Origin: UBA1732 sp045114455
GTDB lineage: Bacteria > Verrucomicrobiota > Lentisphaeria > Victivallales > UBA1829
Assembly (NCBI GenBank): GCA_045114455.1
Contig: JBGUKN010000024.1
Coordinates: 56,523 to 120,522 of the forward strand
Reading direction: 5' to 3'
DNA: 64,000 bases
Positions 51,585-61,273 of the stretch are shown here, piece after piece. Every line of letters starts with the position of its first letter. Positions within the stretch are counted from its first letter, which is position 1. The notes beneath the pieces were generated by a model. It did no database searches, was not told where the DNA came from, and saw nothing but the letters and a program-made list of their open reading frames with translations. Position numbers and translations under genes: made by a program.

Positions 51585-52256
51585 ATGCTGAACGCGGCTT
51601 TGGATTTCTCGTGCAGTGAACTGTCGTTCGCGGCCGTGTACCCGTGCGGCCACCCCGCCGCATCGTTCCAGGTCGATCTGCCGGGACGCGATTCCTCCTC
51701 GCTTCCGGTCCTCGTCGGCAACGCGCTGGCGGAGGCAGGATTCACTTACGACGATATCGACGCATGGACGGTCGGGACCGGTCCCGGCTCCTTTACCGCG
51801 CTCCGCGTGGCGGCGGCGTTCGTGCTCGGCGCGTCGCGGGGGAAAAAACAGACGGTCCGCGGGATACCCTCCGCATGCGGATTCGAGGGCGAGACGCCGT
51901 TCGGCGAACGCGTCCTGGTGCTGTACGACGGACGCAAGCACGAACTGCTCGGCTTTGGGCTGAAGCGCGACGGCTGTTTCTGGATCCCGGACGGCTGGCA
52001 GGGCGTGCTGGAGACTCCGGACAAGCTCGCCGAACTGCGCGGTTCCTACGACACCTTCACGGCCAGCCCGCATGACATCGAGGCCGTCCGTCTCTTCGAT
52101 CCGTCGCTTCCCGTTGTTCTGTCTCCGCATGTGAACGCATCCGTTCTGGCGTCCATCCCGCCCGGCATCTGCGACATGCCGCCTACGGAGCTGATCTATC
52201 TGCGCCCCGCGGTCTTCGTCGATCCGAAGCCCATCCGCACGTTCCCCGGAGCGTAA
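51585..52256 (+). CDS. tsaB: tRNA t6A biosynthesis protein TsaB
   Basis: A 223-residue ASKHA-fold protein. VGTGPGSFTALRVAAAFVLG is the TsaB signature, and the N-terminus ALDFSCSELSFAAV replaces the usual 'aiDTS'. TsaB pairs with TsaD and TsaE to make t6A37. The later half is divergent. It lies between the unknown gene and a GHL10 glycosidase, with 3-base gaps on both sides. Confidence 0.9.
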   Translation: MLNAALDFSCSELSFAAVYPCGHPAASFQVDLPGRDSSSLPVLVGNALAEAGFTYDDIDAWTVGTGPGSFTALRVAAAFVLGASRGKKQTVRGIPSACGFEGETPFGERVLVLYDGRKHELLGFGLKRDGCFWIPDGWQGVLETPDKLAELRGSYDTFTASPHDIEAVRLFDPSLPVVLSPHVNASVLASIPPGICDMPPTELIYLRPAVFVDPKPIRTFPGA

Positions 52257-52259
52257 CGC

Positions 52260-53894
52260 ATGAGGGCACGCATCGGCAGAACCCTGTTTTGTTCCCGGAT
52301 GCCCCGGATCGCATTCCGTTTCCGGGGTGTTCATCTGCCAATGCTGTTTGCCGTGCTGATCCTTTGCGTCCGTCTTTCCGGCGCGGCCCTGCCGCTGCCG
52401 CATCCGATCCCGCCGCCCGCCGAGGATCCGCCGCCCGCGGTTCGGAAGCCCGTGCAGACGACTACGGCGACGAAACCGGCTTCGACAGGCACTGTCAAAC
52501 AGTCCGCGCCGGCCGCAACAAACGCGTCTTCTCCCGCGTCATCCTCCGCATCTTCTTCATCGACCTCCGCGTCGCAGTCTTCTTCCTCTTCCTCCGCGTC
52601 GCAGTCTGCGCCGATTCTCGTAAATCCGAAACCGCTGCGGGACAGTTCCGGCAACGTCATCCCGATGAACGGCGCTTATGGCGGCGGCGCCATCCTGCTG
52701 CCCGCGACGTACACGCCCAAACCGAACGAATTCCGCGGCATCTGGGTCACTACGGCATACAATCTGGATTTCGCGAAACAGCCGACCGCCGCGGAGTTTC
52801 AGACGGCATTCCGTTCACTCGCCGCGAGAATCGCCGCGCTTGGCTTCAACACCATCATGTTTCAGGTGCGACCGAACTGCGACGCCTTTTACAAATCCTC
52901 CATCAATCCGTGGTCGCGCTGGCTGACCGGGGAGGAAGGCAGAGCGCCGGACGGCGGATTCGATCCGCTGCCGTTCATGATCGCGGAATCGCACCGGCAT
53001 GGCCTGAAGTTTTATGCCTGGCTGAACCCGTACCGGATCGGACAGACGGACACTGCGGCGGCGTCCACATACCTCAAGACGCTTTCCGCGGGGAATTTCG
53101 CCCGCAGGAATCCCGGGCTCGTGGCGCGCTGGGACAATAAAAAGACGAACAAGTCGGTGTTTTTCCTGGACCCCGGGCGATCCGAAGTCGTGACGCATGT
53201 CGTCGCCACAGTTCGCGAGATATTGGAACGCTACAGACCCGACGGCATCGTGTTTGACGATTATTTCTATCCGGACGGGTGCGACACCGCCTGCGACGCC
53301 GCCACGTTCCGCAAATACGCCGGAAAAGGCCGGGATCTGGGCGACTGGCGGCGTGCCAATACCGAACTTCTGGTGCGATCCGTCGCCGGAACCGTCCGTG
53401 CCTTCAACAAACTGAACGGCGCTTCCATTCCGTTCGGGGTCAGTCCGGTCGGCATCTGGGCAAACCGTTCGGAGAAGATGCCGGAGGGATCCCCGACGAC
53501 GAAAGGTGTGGAGGCTTACACGCAGTCGTACATCGATGTCCGCAAATGGGTGAAAAACTCGTGGATCGACTTCGTGATCCCGCAGGTCAACTGGGGATTC
53601 TCAAACAGCAGGGCGCCGTTCGCCGGGATCGTGAACTGGTGGGCGGACCAGGTGCGCGGGACGAAGGTGAAACTGTACATCGGCATCGGCGTATATCAGG
53701 GGGGCGTGGCGGCCGGCATGGAATCGCCCTCGGAACTTTCCAACCAGGTCCTGTACCTGATCCTGCGCCGGGAGGTTTCCGGCACGGCGTTCTTCCCGGC
53801 CCGCCATTGTTTCAACCCGGAGAACAACGCCCAGCGGACGTCTCTGCGGACGGTCTTTAACAGTTATTGGCGCACCGCGCCGCCTTCGAAGTGA
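52260..53894 (+). CDS. Secreted glycosyl hydrolase-like protein (DUF187/GHL10)
   Basis: A 544-residue exported protein. The N-terminus has basic residues, then a hydrophobic stretch (VHLPMLFAVLILCVRLSGAA) as signal. Residues about 40-125 are a Pro/Ser/Thr-rich linker. The GHL10 barrel starts at FRGIWVTTAYNLDF and includes LGFNTIMFQVRPNCDA, LKFYAWLNPYRI and PDGIVFDDYFYPDG. GHL10 proteins are predicted to cut peptidoglycan or related glycans in the periplasm. The Ser-rich linker suggests surface or envelope spacing. It starts 3 bases after tsaB. Confidence 0.9.
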   Translation: MRARIGRTLFCSRMPRIAFRFRGVHLPMLFAVLILCVRLSGAALPLPHPIPPPAEDPPPAVRKPVQTTTATKPASTGTVKQSAPAATNASSPASSSASSSSTSASQSSSSSSASQSAPILVNPKPLRDSSGNVIPMNGAYGGGAILLPATYTPKPNEFRGIWVTTAYNLDFAKQPTAAEFQTAFRSLAARIAALGFNTIMFQVRPNCDAFYKSSINPWSRWLTGEEGRAPDGGFDPLPFMIAESHRHGLKFYAWLNPYRIGQTDTAAASTYLKTLSAGNFARRNPGLVARWDNKKTNKSVFFLDPGRSEVVTHVVATVREILERYRPDGIVFDDYFYPDGCDTACDAATFRKYAGKGRDLGDWRRANTELLVRSVAGTVRAFNKLNGASIPFGVSPVGIWANRSEKMPEGSPTTKGVEAYTQSYIDVRKWVKNSWIDFVIPQVNWGFSNSRAPFAGIVNWWADQVRGTKVKLYIGIGVYQGGVAAGMESPSELSNQVLYLILRREVSGTAFFPARHCFNPENNAQRTSLRTVFNSYWRTAPPSK

Positions 53895-53935
53895 CCGCCC
53901 GCCGCACTCTTTTCCTCCGGCCAGTCCTTTTCCGC

Positions 53936-53963
53936 TTGAAAAATCCGTCTTTTGTGGTAAATT
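53936..53963 (+). promoter_or_regulatory. Promoter of the lipoprotein gene at 54006
   Basis: TTGAAA (53936-53941), 16-base spacer ending GTGG, TAAATT (53958-53963). Confidence 0.68.
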
Positions 53964-54005
53964 ACTCTAAATAGAAAAAATATCCCGAATCCCGGAGATT
54001 TCATC

Positions 54006-54659
54006 ATGTTTCAACGTCTTGTCCCGACCGCCCTGATGCTTGCGTCCGCCATGCTTGTTTCGGCCTGTTCTTCCGTGACGCCCGCCCGGTTCCAGCGCGG
54101 GTTCACCGTGGGCGGCGTGATCCATGAAACGGTCATAGATGAAGACGGCGAAGCCTCGCATTTCATGGTGACCGGCGCGCCGATGGAGCATCTTTTCACG
54201 AAATATCTGCAGGAGAACCCGTCCTCCGTGCTTTTCGTCGGCTTCTTCTTCCATCAGGACAAAAACAGCTCCGGCAGCGGGACCGGGACCGCCGACGTCG
54301 TGAACCGCGCGGCGTTTCTGGCGCTTGACCAGCCGCCCGGACGGGGGATGCAGACCGCAGAAGACCTCCGCGCCTGTCTGCTGAAAAACGATTTCGACCG
54401 TGCCGAGGAGATACTCGAAAAGCTCAAGGCTGAATTCGGCGTCGAGACAGAAATGGAACGTTTTCCTGAAAGCGGGCTGCCGAAGTGCCTCCACGAGTTC
54501 AAATACAATGACATGGGCGAGAAGATTCTGCACGGCCTGACACGCAATTACCATGAAAACGGCATGATCGCCAGCGACTGTTTCTTCCGCGACGGCAGGG
54601 CGGAAGGCGCCCCGCGCGAATACTCCGAACTCGGCGTCCCGCTGACAGGGGAAAAATGA
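54006..54659 (+). CDS. Lipoprotein with a MORN-like C-terminal segment
   Basis: A 217-residue lipoprotein. The signal peptide MFQRLVPTALMLASAMLVSAC ends at a lipobox (Cys about 21). The central part is helical (AEEILEKLKAEFGVETEM). The last 40 residues have HGLTRNYHENGMIASDCFF and DGRAEGAPREYSE, a MORN-2-like repeat of the kind found in YwqK-type proteins ('G....y.enG.i..e..f.dGk..G'). The function is unknown. It has its own promoter and precedes the M42 peptidase by 48 bases. Confidence 0.75.
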   Translation: MFQRLVPTALMLASAMLVSACSSVTPARFQRGFTVGGVIHETVIDEDGEASHFMVTGAPMEHLFTKYLQENPSSVLFVGFFFHQDKNSSGSGTGTADVVNRAAFLALDQPPGRGMQTAEDLRACLLKNDFDRAEEILEKLKAEFGVETEMERFPESGLPKCLHEFKYNDMGEKILHGLTRNYHENGMIASDCFFRDGRAEGAPREYSELGVPLTGEK

Positions 54660-54707
54660 CCGTACCTGATCCTGATACATCAACCCTCATTTTTGGAGAT
54701 AAAAACC

Positions 54708-55781
54708 ATGATCGACGCAAAAGCGAAAAAGTTTCTCGAAGAACTCCTGATGACCTGCGGACCTTCCGGGTTCGAATTCGAACAGGCCAAAGTTTATCGC
54801 GACTACCTCAAGCCGTTCGCCCATGACATCCGCACTGACGTCCTCGGCAACACCGTCGCGCGCCTCAATCCCGACGCGAGGTTCCAGTTCATGCTGTCCG
54901 GCCACTACGACGAGATCGGATTCCAGGTCGTCAGCATCATGCCGCAGGGCCTGATCTCCTTCCGTTCCGTGGGCGGCATCGATCCGCTCACACTTCCCGG
55001 CACCGGCGTCGAGATCCTCACGGAAAAAGGCCACATCCCCGGCGTGATCGGACGCAAGCCGATCCACCTGCAGACCCCGGAGGAACGCAAGGCCGTTCCG
55101 AAGATCGAAGACCTCTGGATCGACATCGGCGCGGCGGACCAGAAGGCTGCGGCGAAGCTTGTGCAGGTCGGCGATCCGGTCGCGTTCGCACGCAATTTCG
55201 AAATGCTCAGCAAGACATGCGTCCACTCGAAGAGCCTGGACGACAAGATCGGCGCGTTCGTCATCGCCGAGGCCTTCCGCCAGCTCTCCAAACGCAAGAT
55301 CAAGGTCGGCGTCGCGTGCGTCGGCACCGTGCAGGAGGAACTCGGTCTCCGCGGCGCCATCACCGGAGCTTTCGGCGTGAACCCGGACGCCGCCATCGCG
55401 GTCGACGTCGGATTTGCCACGGACGTCCCCGGCATCAAGCCCGAACTCCTCGGCGACATCAAGCTTGGCGCGGGCGCGGAACTCCAGCGCAACGCCGACA
55501 ACAATCCGCCGCTCCTGAACCGCATTCTGAAGGCCGCCGCGAAACATAAGATCCCGTACCAGATGACCACCGGCCACCGCGCCACCGGCGGCACCGATAC
55601 CGCCGCCATCCAGATGACGCGCGGCGGCGTGGCGACTGCCCTGATCAGTATTCCGAACCGCTACATGCACACGCCGGCCGAGATCTGCGACCTGCGCGAC
55701 GTGGAATCCGCCATCGCCCTGATCGTGGAGACCATCGCCTCCCTCACCGGCAAAGAGACCTTCATCCCCGGGATCGACTGA
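54708..55781 (+). CDS. M42-family metallo-aminopeptidase
   Basis: A 357-residue dizinc peptidase. Zinc and catalytic residues are in SGHYDEIGF (His), KSLDDKIGAF (Asp), VQEELGLRGA (catalytic Glu), AVDVGFATDVPG and NRYMHTPAEIC. M42 enzymes (FrvX, TET) form large tetrahedral shells and trim peptides in the cytosol. I chose ATG 54708 because GGAG (54695-54698) lies 9 bases before it; an upstream TTG at 54693 overlaps that site. holA starts 5 bases downstream. Confidence 0.93.
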   Translation: MIDAKAKKFLEELLMTCGPSGFEFEQAKVYRDYLKPFAHDIRTDVLGNTVARLNPDARFQFMLSGHYDEIGFQVVSIMPQGLISFRSVGGIDPLTLPGTGVEILTEKGHIPGVIGRKPIHLQTPEERKAVPKIEDLWIDIGAADQKAAAKLVQVGDPVAFARNFEMLSKTCVHSKSLDDKIGAFVIAEAFRQLSKRKIKVGVACVGTVQEELGLRGAITGAFGVNPDAAIAVDVGFATDVPGIKPELLGDIKLGAGAELQRNADNNPPLLNRILKAAAKHKIPYQMTTGHRATGGTDTAAIQMTRGGVATALISIPNRYMHTPAEICDLRDVESAIALIVETIASLTGKETFIPGID

Positions 55782-55786
55782 CCGTC

Positions 55787-56917
55787 ATGGGCGCTTTCTA
55801 CCTGATTTCCGGCAACGAGGACTACGCGGTCAAGGAGCGCGCCAACGAGATGATGCGCGCTCTCTGCGGCGACCCGCCGGAGGACAATCCGTCCCTGGAG
55901 ATCATCCGGGGCGATTCGGACAACGAGAAAGCGCCCCAGATCCTCGACAAGCTCCTGCTGTCGCTGGATTCCCCTGCGTTCTTCTCCAGCGAGAAGATCG
56001 TCTGGCTGAAGCATTTTCTGAAGTTCGACGAGGCGTTTTCCGAACCGTCGACCAAGAAGAAGCCGTCGCGCATCGACCGCCTGGCGGCGTTCCTTCAGGA
56101 CGGCATCCCGTCCGACATCACGCTTGTTATCGACGGTCCCGGGCTTGACCGCCGCAAGGCGTTCTACAAGGCCGCGTCCGCCGTGTGCGAGTCCTCCGGC
56201 GGCAAGCTCGAATGGTTCGAGAAGGCCGACCCGAAGACGAAGGGGTTCGCCCGCATGCTCATCCGCCGGATCCAGTCCATCGTGATGGACCGTGGAAAGC
56301 GCATCGAGGACGCCGCGGCGTCATTTCTGGCGGAGACAATCGGCGCCGACGAGGCGCGCCTGGGGACGGAGATCGAAAAGCTCCTGACCTATGCCGGAGA
56401 CAAGCCGGTCGTAACGCTTGCCGACTGCCGCGAGGTATGCAGCCGTGCCACGGAGACGCTCGCGTGGGAATTTTCGTCCGCGCTTGTCGAACGCAATTCC
56501 CGCAAGGCTCTGGAGCTGATCCCGAGTATCATGGAGCATCTGGAGCAGGACCGCGGCGCGTCCAAGCCGGAGATCGTGCTGATCTATTCCGTCATGAGCG
56601 AGTTCCGCAACATTGCCACCGTCAAGTGCGAGGGCGTCAAGCTCGGCATTCCCGAGGACGCCTCCTCCGATTATTTCTACCGCATGAACGAACGGTACAA
56701 GCAGTCTCCGCCGCCCGTCAAATCCCCGCTTTTCTCCATGCACCCCTTCCGGGCGTACAAGGCGTGGGAGAATGCCCGGCGTTTCACCGACCGCGAACTC
56801 GTCCGGGCGTTCCGGGCGCTGGTCGAGGCCAACCGCGCGATCGTGTCCTCCGCGGGAAACGCCCGCATCGCGCTGGAGCTCCTGACCATCAGGATTGCCG
56901 AGGGGACACCCGCATGA
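55787..56917 (+). CDS. holA: DNA polymerase III delta subunit
   Basis: A 376-residue clamp-loader wrench. It starts MGAFYLISGNEDYAVKERAN, the usual HolA entry ('.vyll.G.e.yl..e'). The domain order is an AAA-like fold, then LAAFLQDGIPSDITLVIDG, then a helical collar (LGTEIEKLLTYAG; SRATETLAWEFSSALVERNS). It lacks a P-loop, as expected. Its partners holB and dnaE are in the window. The stop overlaps the next start by four bases (ATGA). Confidence 0.9.
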   Translation: MGAFYLISGNEDYAVKERANEMMRALCGDPPEDNPSLEIIRGDSDNEKAPQILDKLLLSLDSPAFFSSEKIVWLKHFLKFDEAFSEPSTKKKPSRIDRLAAFLQDGIPSDITLVIDGPGLDRRKAFYKAASAVCESSGGKLEWFEKADPKTKGFARMLIRRIQSIVMDRGKRIEDAAASFLAETIGADEARLGTEIEKLLTYAGDKPVVTLADCREVCSRATETLAWEFSSALVERNSRKALELIPSIMEHLEQDRGASKPEIVLIYSVMSEFRNIATVKCEGVKLGIPEDASSDYFYRMNERYKQSPPPVKSPLFSMHPFRAYKAWENARRFTDRELVRAFRALVEANRAIVSSAGNARIALELLTIRIAEGTPA

Positions 56918-57531
56918 GCATGAATACGGAAAAATGCGGCCCCGCGCCCGTTATCGCACTCGACATCGGAAACGTCAGCATGAAGCTGAATTTCGATGAA
57001 ATGTACCGTCGTTTCGACATCGATGCGGGCGACCCCGCCGCCGTGGGCCGGTTGTGGGAACACGGCGCGGCTCTGGAAACCGGATGCTGCACCGTCCCGA
57101 AGTTCCTGGACCGCCTCGACGATTTCACCGGACACCGTTATACGCGGCAATATCTGCTCGACGCCTGGCGGTGCGGCGTTCGGGAGCCGATGCCGGGGAT
57201 GCTTGAGACTGTTCGTGCGCTCGCCGCGCAGGGGGCGCGGTTCTCGTTCATGTCCGACATCTCCCCGATCCACTTGGATCAGGTCTTCAAATACTGCAAA
57301 TTCGCGCATCTCGTCACGGGCGGCATCTACAGTTTCGAGGCAGGCGCGTTCAAACTTCAGGGACGCGTCATGTTCGATGCCTTCGAGCGCCGCAACGGAC
57401 GCCCGCTCGTCTTCTTCGACGACCGCGTCGAGATCATCGAACATGCCCGCGGACTCGGCTGGAACGCCATTCAGTTCCAGTCGCCGGAACAGGTCCTGCG
57501 CGACGCCTCGGCGCTGCTCAACGATCTTTGA
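56914..57531 (+). CDS. HAD-superfamily hydrolase (YihX-like)
   Basis: A 205-residue HAD protein. Motif I is ALDIGNVSMKLNF: the nucleophile Asp is present, but the second acidic position is Gly-Asn, as in the YihX group ('fDlgNVl'). Motif II is SFMSDIS, motif III has the Lys in AFKLQ, and motif IV is FFDDRVEII. The substrate is unknown; YihX acts on glucose-1-phosphate. ATG 56914 overlaps the holA stop, which fixes the start. It converges with lnt (12-base gap). Confidence 0.88.
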   Translation: MSMNTEKCGPAPVIALDIGNVSMKLNFDEMYRRFDIDAGDPAAVGRLWEHGAALETGCCTVPKFLDRLDDFTGHRYTRQYLLDAWRCGVREPMPGMLETVRALAAQGARFSFMSDISPIHLDQVFKYCKFAHLVTGGIYSFEAGAFKLQGRVMFDAFERRNGRPLVFFDDRVEIIEHARGLGWNAIQFQSPEQVLRDASALLNDL

Positions 57532-57543
57532 TTATCCCTTTGT

Positions 57544-59469
57544 TTACGCCTCGGGCTTATTAGCATTCCTGCGGAAGAGCCAGCTGTTGCGCATGGCCAT
57601 CGCCATGCCGCCCGCGAAGATCACCCACAGCACCAGCACGAACACGTTTCCGAACCGCACGTAGAAGGTCGGCGTGTAGTGTTTCGGCACCTTGACCGTC
57701 AGGACCGCCGAGGCCGCCTTCTGTTCCCACGGCGTCAGCTCGGTCTCGCCCGTCTCCGGATTGATCCGCTTTGTCACGCTGTCCACGGTGCGTCCGAACT
57801 GGTCGATCAGCACGCTGTAGTTCGAGTTGCCGCAGCGGAGCATGGGCAGGCGCGTTTCGACCGTGCGCAGGACGGCGTTCGCGTAATGCTGTTCCGGCTC
57901 CGTGCTCGTCGGATACCAGGCGTCGTTCGTGATGACCAGCAGGAAGTTCGCGCCGTTGCGGACAAGTTCGCGCGCGGCGTAGGCGAAGACGTCCTCGTAG
58001 CAGATCATGACCCCGGCGCGCACATCCTTCGTCAGGTCGAGTGGACGGAACGCCCTGCCGGGTGTGAGGTTGCGCCCCATGCCGACCAGCCTGCCGATGG
58101 CCGGAAATTTGTCGTTCAGCGGGATGAACTCGCCGAACGGCACGATATGGACCTTGTCGTAGCGGCCTGCGGCGTCCGCGTCGTAGCGGACGTTTCCTCC
58201 GGTCAGGGGGAATTCCTTCAGCAGGAGCGCCGAATTGTACATGTCGAACTCGGTGTTGGAACGGATGTTGTCGTAGGTGAGCGTGCCGACCAGGAAGGGC
58301 GTGCCGCTTTCGCGGATCATGCGGCGCACGCGGGTCCTGTATTCCCCGCCGATGACGTCGCGGCTGGCGGCCGGCCTGACCTGTTTTCCCGTCCTTTGCG
58401 ACTCTTCGTACGCCCAGACCATATCGGGGCTGTAGTATGCGGTCGGGACGGCAGTCTCCGGCCAGACGATCAAACTGAGCGGCGGCGGGGAGACGGTCAC
58501 ACCGTCATACGTCGAAAGAAGCCCCTCCGCGGCCTTTTTGTCGGCGATCAGGCTCTCGGACAGACGCGAACACACGTCCAGGGCCTCGCGGATGCTTTCA
58601 TCGCCTCCGGCGCGCCGCTGCGACAGGTCCGGCTGCACCACGCCCACCGGGTATTCGGTCACGTTCTCCGGCGCGTACAGGCGGTTGTATTTCTTCCAGA
58701 CGCCCATGCCGGAGAATGCCGCCGCGGCGACGAGGAACAGCGCGGCGTAGAGCGTCAGGGGGCGGCGGTATTTCGCCCCGCGGACGACCGCCAGCAGGTC
58801 CTTTGCCGTGAAGAAGAGCGCGATGTTGACGAGGATGACGAGGAAGCTCAGGCCGTAGATGCCCGTGTATTCGCAGATTTGGATCAGGTTCAGGTTCTTC
58901 CACTGGGTCGCCGCCAGCAGGTTCCACGGGAATCCTGTGAAGATCCACGACCGGATCCACTCCAGGATCACCCACCACGCCGCCAGCGTGAACATCGCCA
59001 GAATTTCGTCGCGCGCCTGGAACCTCGGATAGGCCGCGACCGCCGCCGCGCCGCGCACGCGCACTTCGGGCGGATACAGCAGGTTTTTGCATACGACCGG
59101 GATCAGCATTGCCCAGAACGCGCAGAAGACACCAAGCACCGCGCCGAAGACGAACGGGATCGCGATATTGATCTCCCGCAGGAAAAAAGTGCTTGTCAGG
59201 CTCCAGAAATACCCCCAGACCATGCCGTAGGCGAACGCGCGGCGTTTCGATACGTCGCAGCAGAGCCACAGCAGCGGCGCGATGCAGACCCATGCAGCGG
59301 GCTGGAACCCCACGCCGGGGAACGCCGTGGTCAATGCCGCGCCGGCCAGCGCGGCGGTCAGCAGATCGCGCACGGTGCGTTTCCAGGAGACGCGGAACGC
59401 CAGTTCCTCGGGTGTCGCTTTGTCGGCCCGGAAAGGACGGAAAAGTATCGAAAAACGGCTTTCTTTCAT
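57544..59469 (-). CDS. lnt: Apolipoprotein N-acyltransferase
   Basis: A 641-residue inner-membrane enzyme that adds the third acyl chain to lipoproteins. About six to eight membrane helices fill the first 250 residues. The periplasmic nitrilase domain has the catalytic Glu in VWPETAVPTAYY, the Lys in DKVHIVPFGEFIP and the Cys in VMICYEDVFAYAARE. A last helix near 610-630 returns to the membrane. It is longer than E. coli Lnt (512), mostly by insertions before the Glu block. It is consistent with the several lipoproteins here and a diderm envelope. Confidence 0.95.
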   Translation of the reverse strand: MKESRFSILFRPFRADKATPEELAFRVSWKRTVRDLLTAALAGAALTTAFPGVGFQPAAWVCIAPLLWLCCDVSKRRAFAYGMVWGYFWSLTSTFFLREINIAIPFVFGAVLGVFCAFWAMLIPVVCKNLLYPPEVRVRGAAAVAAYPRFQARDEILAMFTLAAWWVILEWIRSWIFTGFPWNLLAATQWKNLNLIQICEYTGIYGLSFLVILVNIALFFTAKDLLAVVRGAKYRRPLTLYAALFLVAAAAFSGMGVWKKYNRLYAPENVTEYPVGVVQPDLSQRRAGGDESIREALDVCSRLSESLIADKKAAEGLLSTYDGVTVSPPPLSLIVWPETAVPTAYYSPDMVWAYEESQRTGKQVRPAASRDVIGGEYRTRVRRMIRESGTPFLVGTLTYDNIRSNTEFDMYNSALLLKEFPLTGGNVRYDADAAGRYDKVHIVPFGEFIPLNDKFPAIGRLVGMGRNLTPGRAFRPLDLTKDVRAGVMICYEDVFAYAARELVRNGANFLLVITNDAWYPTSTEPEQHYANAVLRTVETRLPMLRCGNSNYSVLIDQFGRTVDSVTKRINPETGETELTPWEQKAASAVLTVKVPKHYTPTFYVRFGNVFVLVLWVIFAGGMAMAMRNSWLFRRNANKPEA

Positions 59470-59579
59470 AAAAAACGCCTATTTATTTAGAATTCATGTG
59501 GAAAAAAACGGATTTACGGTGTAATTTACATCATGTTTGATGAAATTAAAAATCGCTTTTGTGATTTTGGACGAAAAAA

Positions 59580-61256
59580 ATGCAGACAGCAAAAGAATGT
59601 TATTTCGACCATCTGGTCATAGGCAGCGGTCTCGCGGGACTTTCCACGGCCCTCATGCTCGCGGAACATCATGCCGGATCCATCGGCATCATCACGAAAA
59701 GCTCCATTGACGACTGCAACTCGAAGATGGCGCAGGGCGGCATCGCCTGCGTGACCGATGTCGGCGACACCTTCGAGGAACACCTCGCCGACACGCTCGA
59801 GGCCGGGGCGCATCTGTGCAGCCCGCAGGCCGTCATGGACATCGTCCGCCGCGGCCCCGAACGCATCAAATGGCTCATCAACGACATCGGCACGCATTTC
59901 ACCACGCGCGAGGAAATGGGCAAGGCTCCGGCTGAAGCCGGGCACTGCGATTTCGACCTCGGACGCGAGGGCGGCCACCACAAACGCCGCATCCTGCACG
60001 CAGGCGACATCACGGGCGAGGAAGTCGAACGCTCCCTGATCGCCGCCTGCCGCGCCAACCCGGACATCCACGTGCTCGAATACCATGTGGCGATCGACCT
60101 CATCAGCACCTGGCACATGGGCTGGATGGGCGAAAATCGCTGCATCGGCGCCTACGCGCTGGACAGCCGCGAAAACGCCGTCGTGGCGATCACCGCGCTC
60201 TCCACCACGCTTGCCACGGGCGGCTGCGGCAAGGTCTACCTGTACACCAGCAACCCGGACGTCGCCTGTGGCGCGGGCGTCGCCATGGGCTACCGCGCCT
60301 TCGCGAAGATCGCGAACATGGAGTTTTACCAGTTCCACCCGACCATCCTGTTCCACCCGAAAGTGAAGTCGTTCCTCATCAGCGAGGCGCTCCGGGGCGA
60401 GGGCGGCGTGCTGAAGATTTCGCGCGACGGCGGCGAGCCGGTCGAGTTCATGCAGGACTACCACCCGATGAAGAGCCTCGCGCCCCGCGACGTCGTGGCG
60501 CGCGCCATCGACAATGAGCTGAAACGGTCCGGCCAGACTTGCGCCTGGCTCGACATGCGGCACCATGACCGCGAGTTCCTGCAGAGGCGCTTCCCGAACA
60601 TCTTCGCGAAATGCCTGGAGGCGGACGTCGACATGTCGCGCGACCTCATTCCCGTGGTCCCGGCGGCGCATTTCAGCTGCGGCGGCGTGAAGACGGACGT
60701 GAACGGCTATACGGGCATCCCCGGACTGTACGCCGTCGGCGAGACCGCCTGCACCGGCCTCCACGGCGCGAACCGCCTGGCCAGCAACAGTCTCCTCGAG
60801 GCGCTCGTGGTCCCTGCGAACGCCGCCGAACACATCATGGCGAACATCGACGATCTCCGCAAGGGGCTCGACAACCACAAGGCGCCCCCGTGGTCCAGCG
60901 GCGACGCCACGTCCTCCGACGAACAGGTCGTGATCACCCACAACTGGGAGGAGATCCGCCGGTTCATGTGGGACTACGTCGGCATCTACCGCACCAACAA
61001 ACGCCTCGAACGCGCCAAGACGCGCATCGTGAACATCCGCCGCGAGATCGACAAGTACTACTGGGATTTCCACCTCACCAAGGATTTGATCGAACTCCGC
61101 AACCTCGCCACCGTCGCCGAGCTCATCATCGACTCCGCCATGAGCCGCAAGGAAAGCCGCGGCCTCCATTTCAACGCCGACTACCCGGACCGCGATCCCT
61201 CGCTCGACGGCGTCGACACGATCCTCCAGAAGCATTTCTCCCCGATCTCCCGGTAA
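59580..61256 (+). CDS. nadB: L-aspartate oxidase
   Basis: A 558-residue FAD enzyme, the first step of de novo NAD synthesis, making iminoaspartate. FAD-binding VIGSGLAGLSTALMLAEH is at the N-terminus. Active-site blocks are SKMAQGGIACV, GREGGHHKRRILHAGD, GLHGANRLASNSLLEAL and the Arg-rich C-terminal helical domain. nadA and nadC are not adjacent. A short T-rich leader precedes ATG 59580; no strong promoter is evident. pcnB follows after 17 bases. Confidence 0.95.
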   Translation: MQTAKECYFDHLVIGSGLAGLSTALMLAEHHAGSIGIITKSSIDDCNSKMAQGGIACVTDVGDTFEEHLADTLEAGAHLCSPQAVMDIVRRGPERIKWLINDIGTHFTTREEMGKAPAEAGHCDFDLGREGGHHKRRILHAGDITGEEVERSLIAACRANPDIHVLEYHVAIDLISTWHMGWMGENRCIGAYALDSRENAVVAITALSTTLATGGCGKVYLYTSNPDVACGAGVAMGYRAFAKIANMEFYQFHPTILFHPKVKSFLISEALRGEGGVLKISRDGGEPVEFMQDYHPMKSLAPRDVVARAIDNELKRSGQTCAWLDMRHHDREFLQRRFPNIFAKCLEADVDMSRDLIPVVPAAHFSCGGVKTDVNGYTGIPGLYAVGETACTGLHGANRLASNSLLEALVVPANAAEHIMANIDDLRKGLDNHKAPPWSSGDATSSDEQVVITHNWEEIRRFMWDYVGIYRTNKRLERAKTRIVNIRREIDKYYWDFHLTKDLIELRNLATVAELIIDSAMSRKESRGLHFNADYPDRDPSLDGVDTILQKHFSPISR

Positions 61257-61273
61257 TTCCCCCCTGAAAAAGC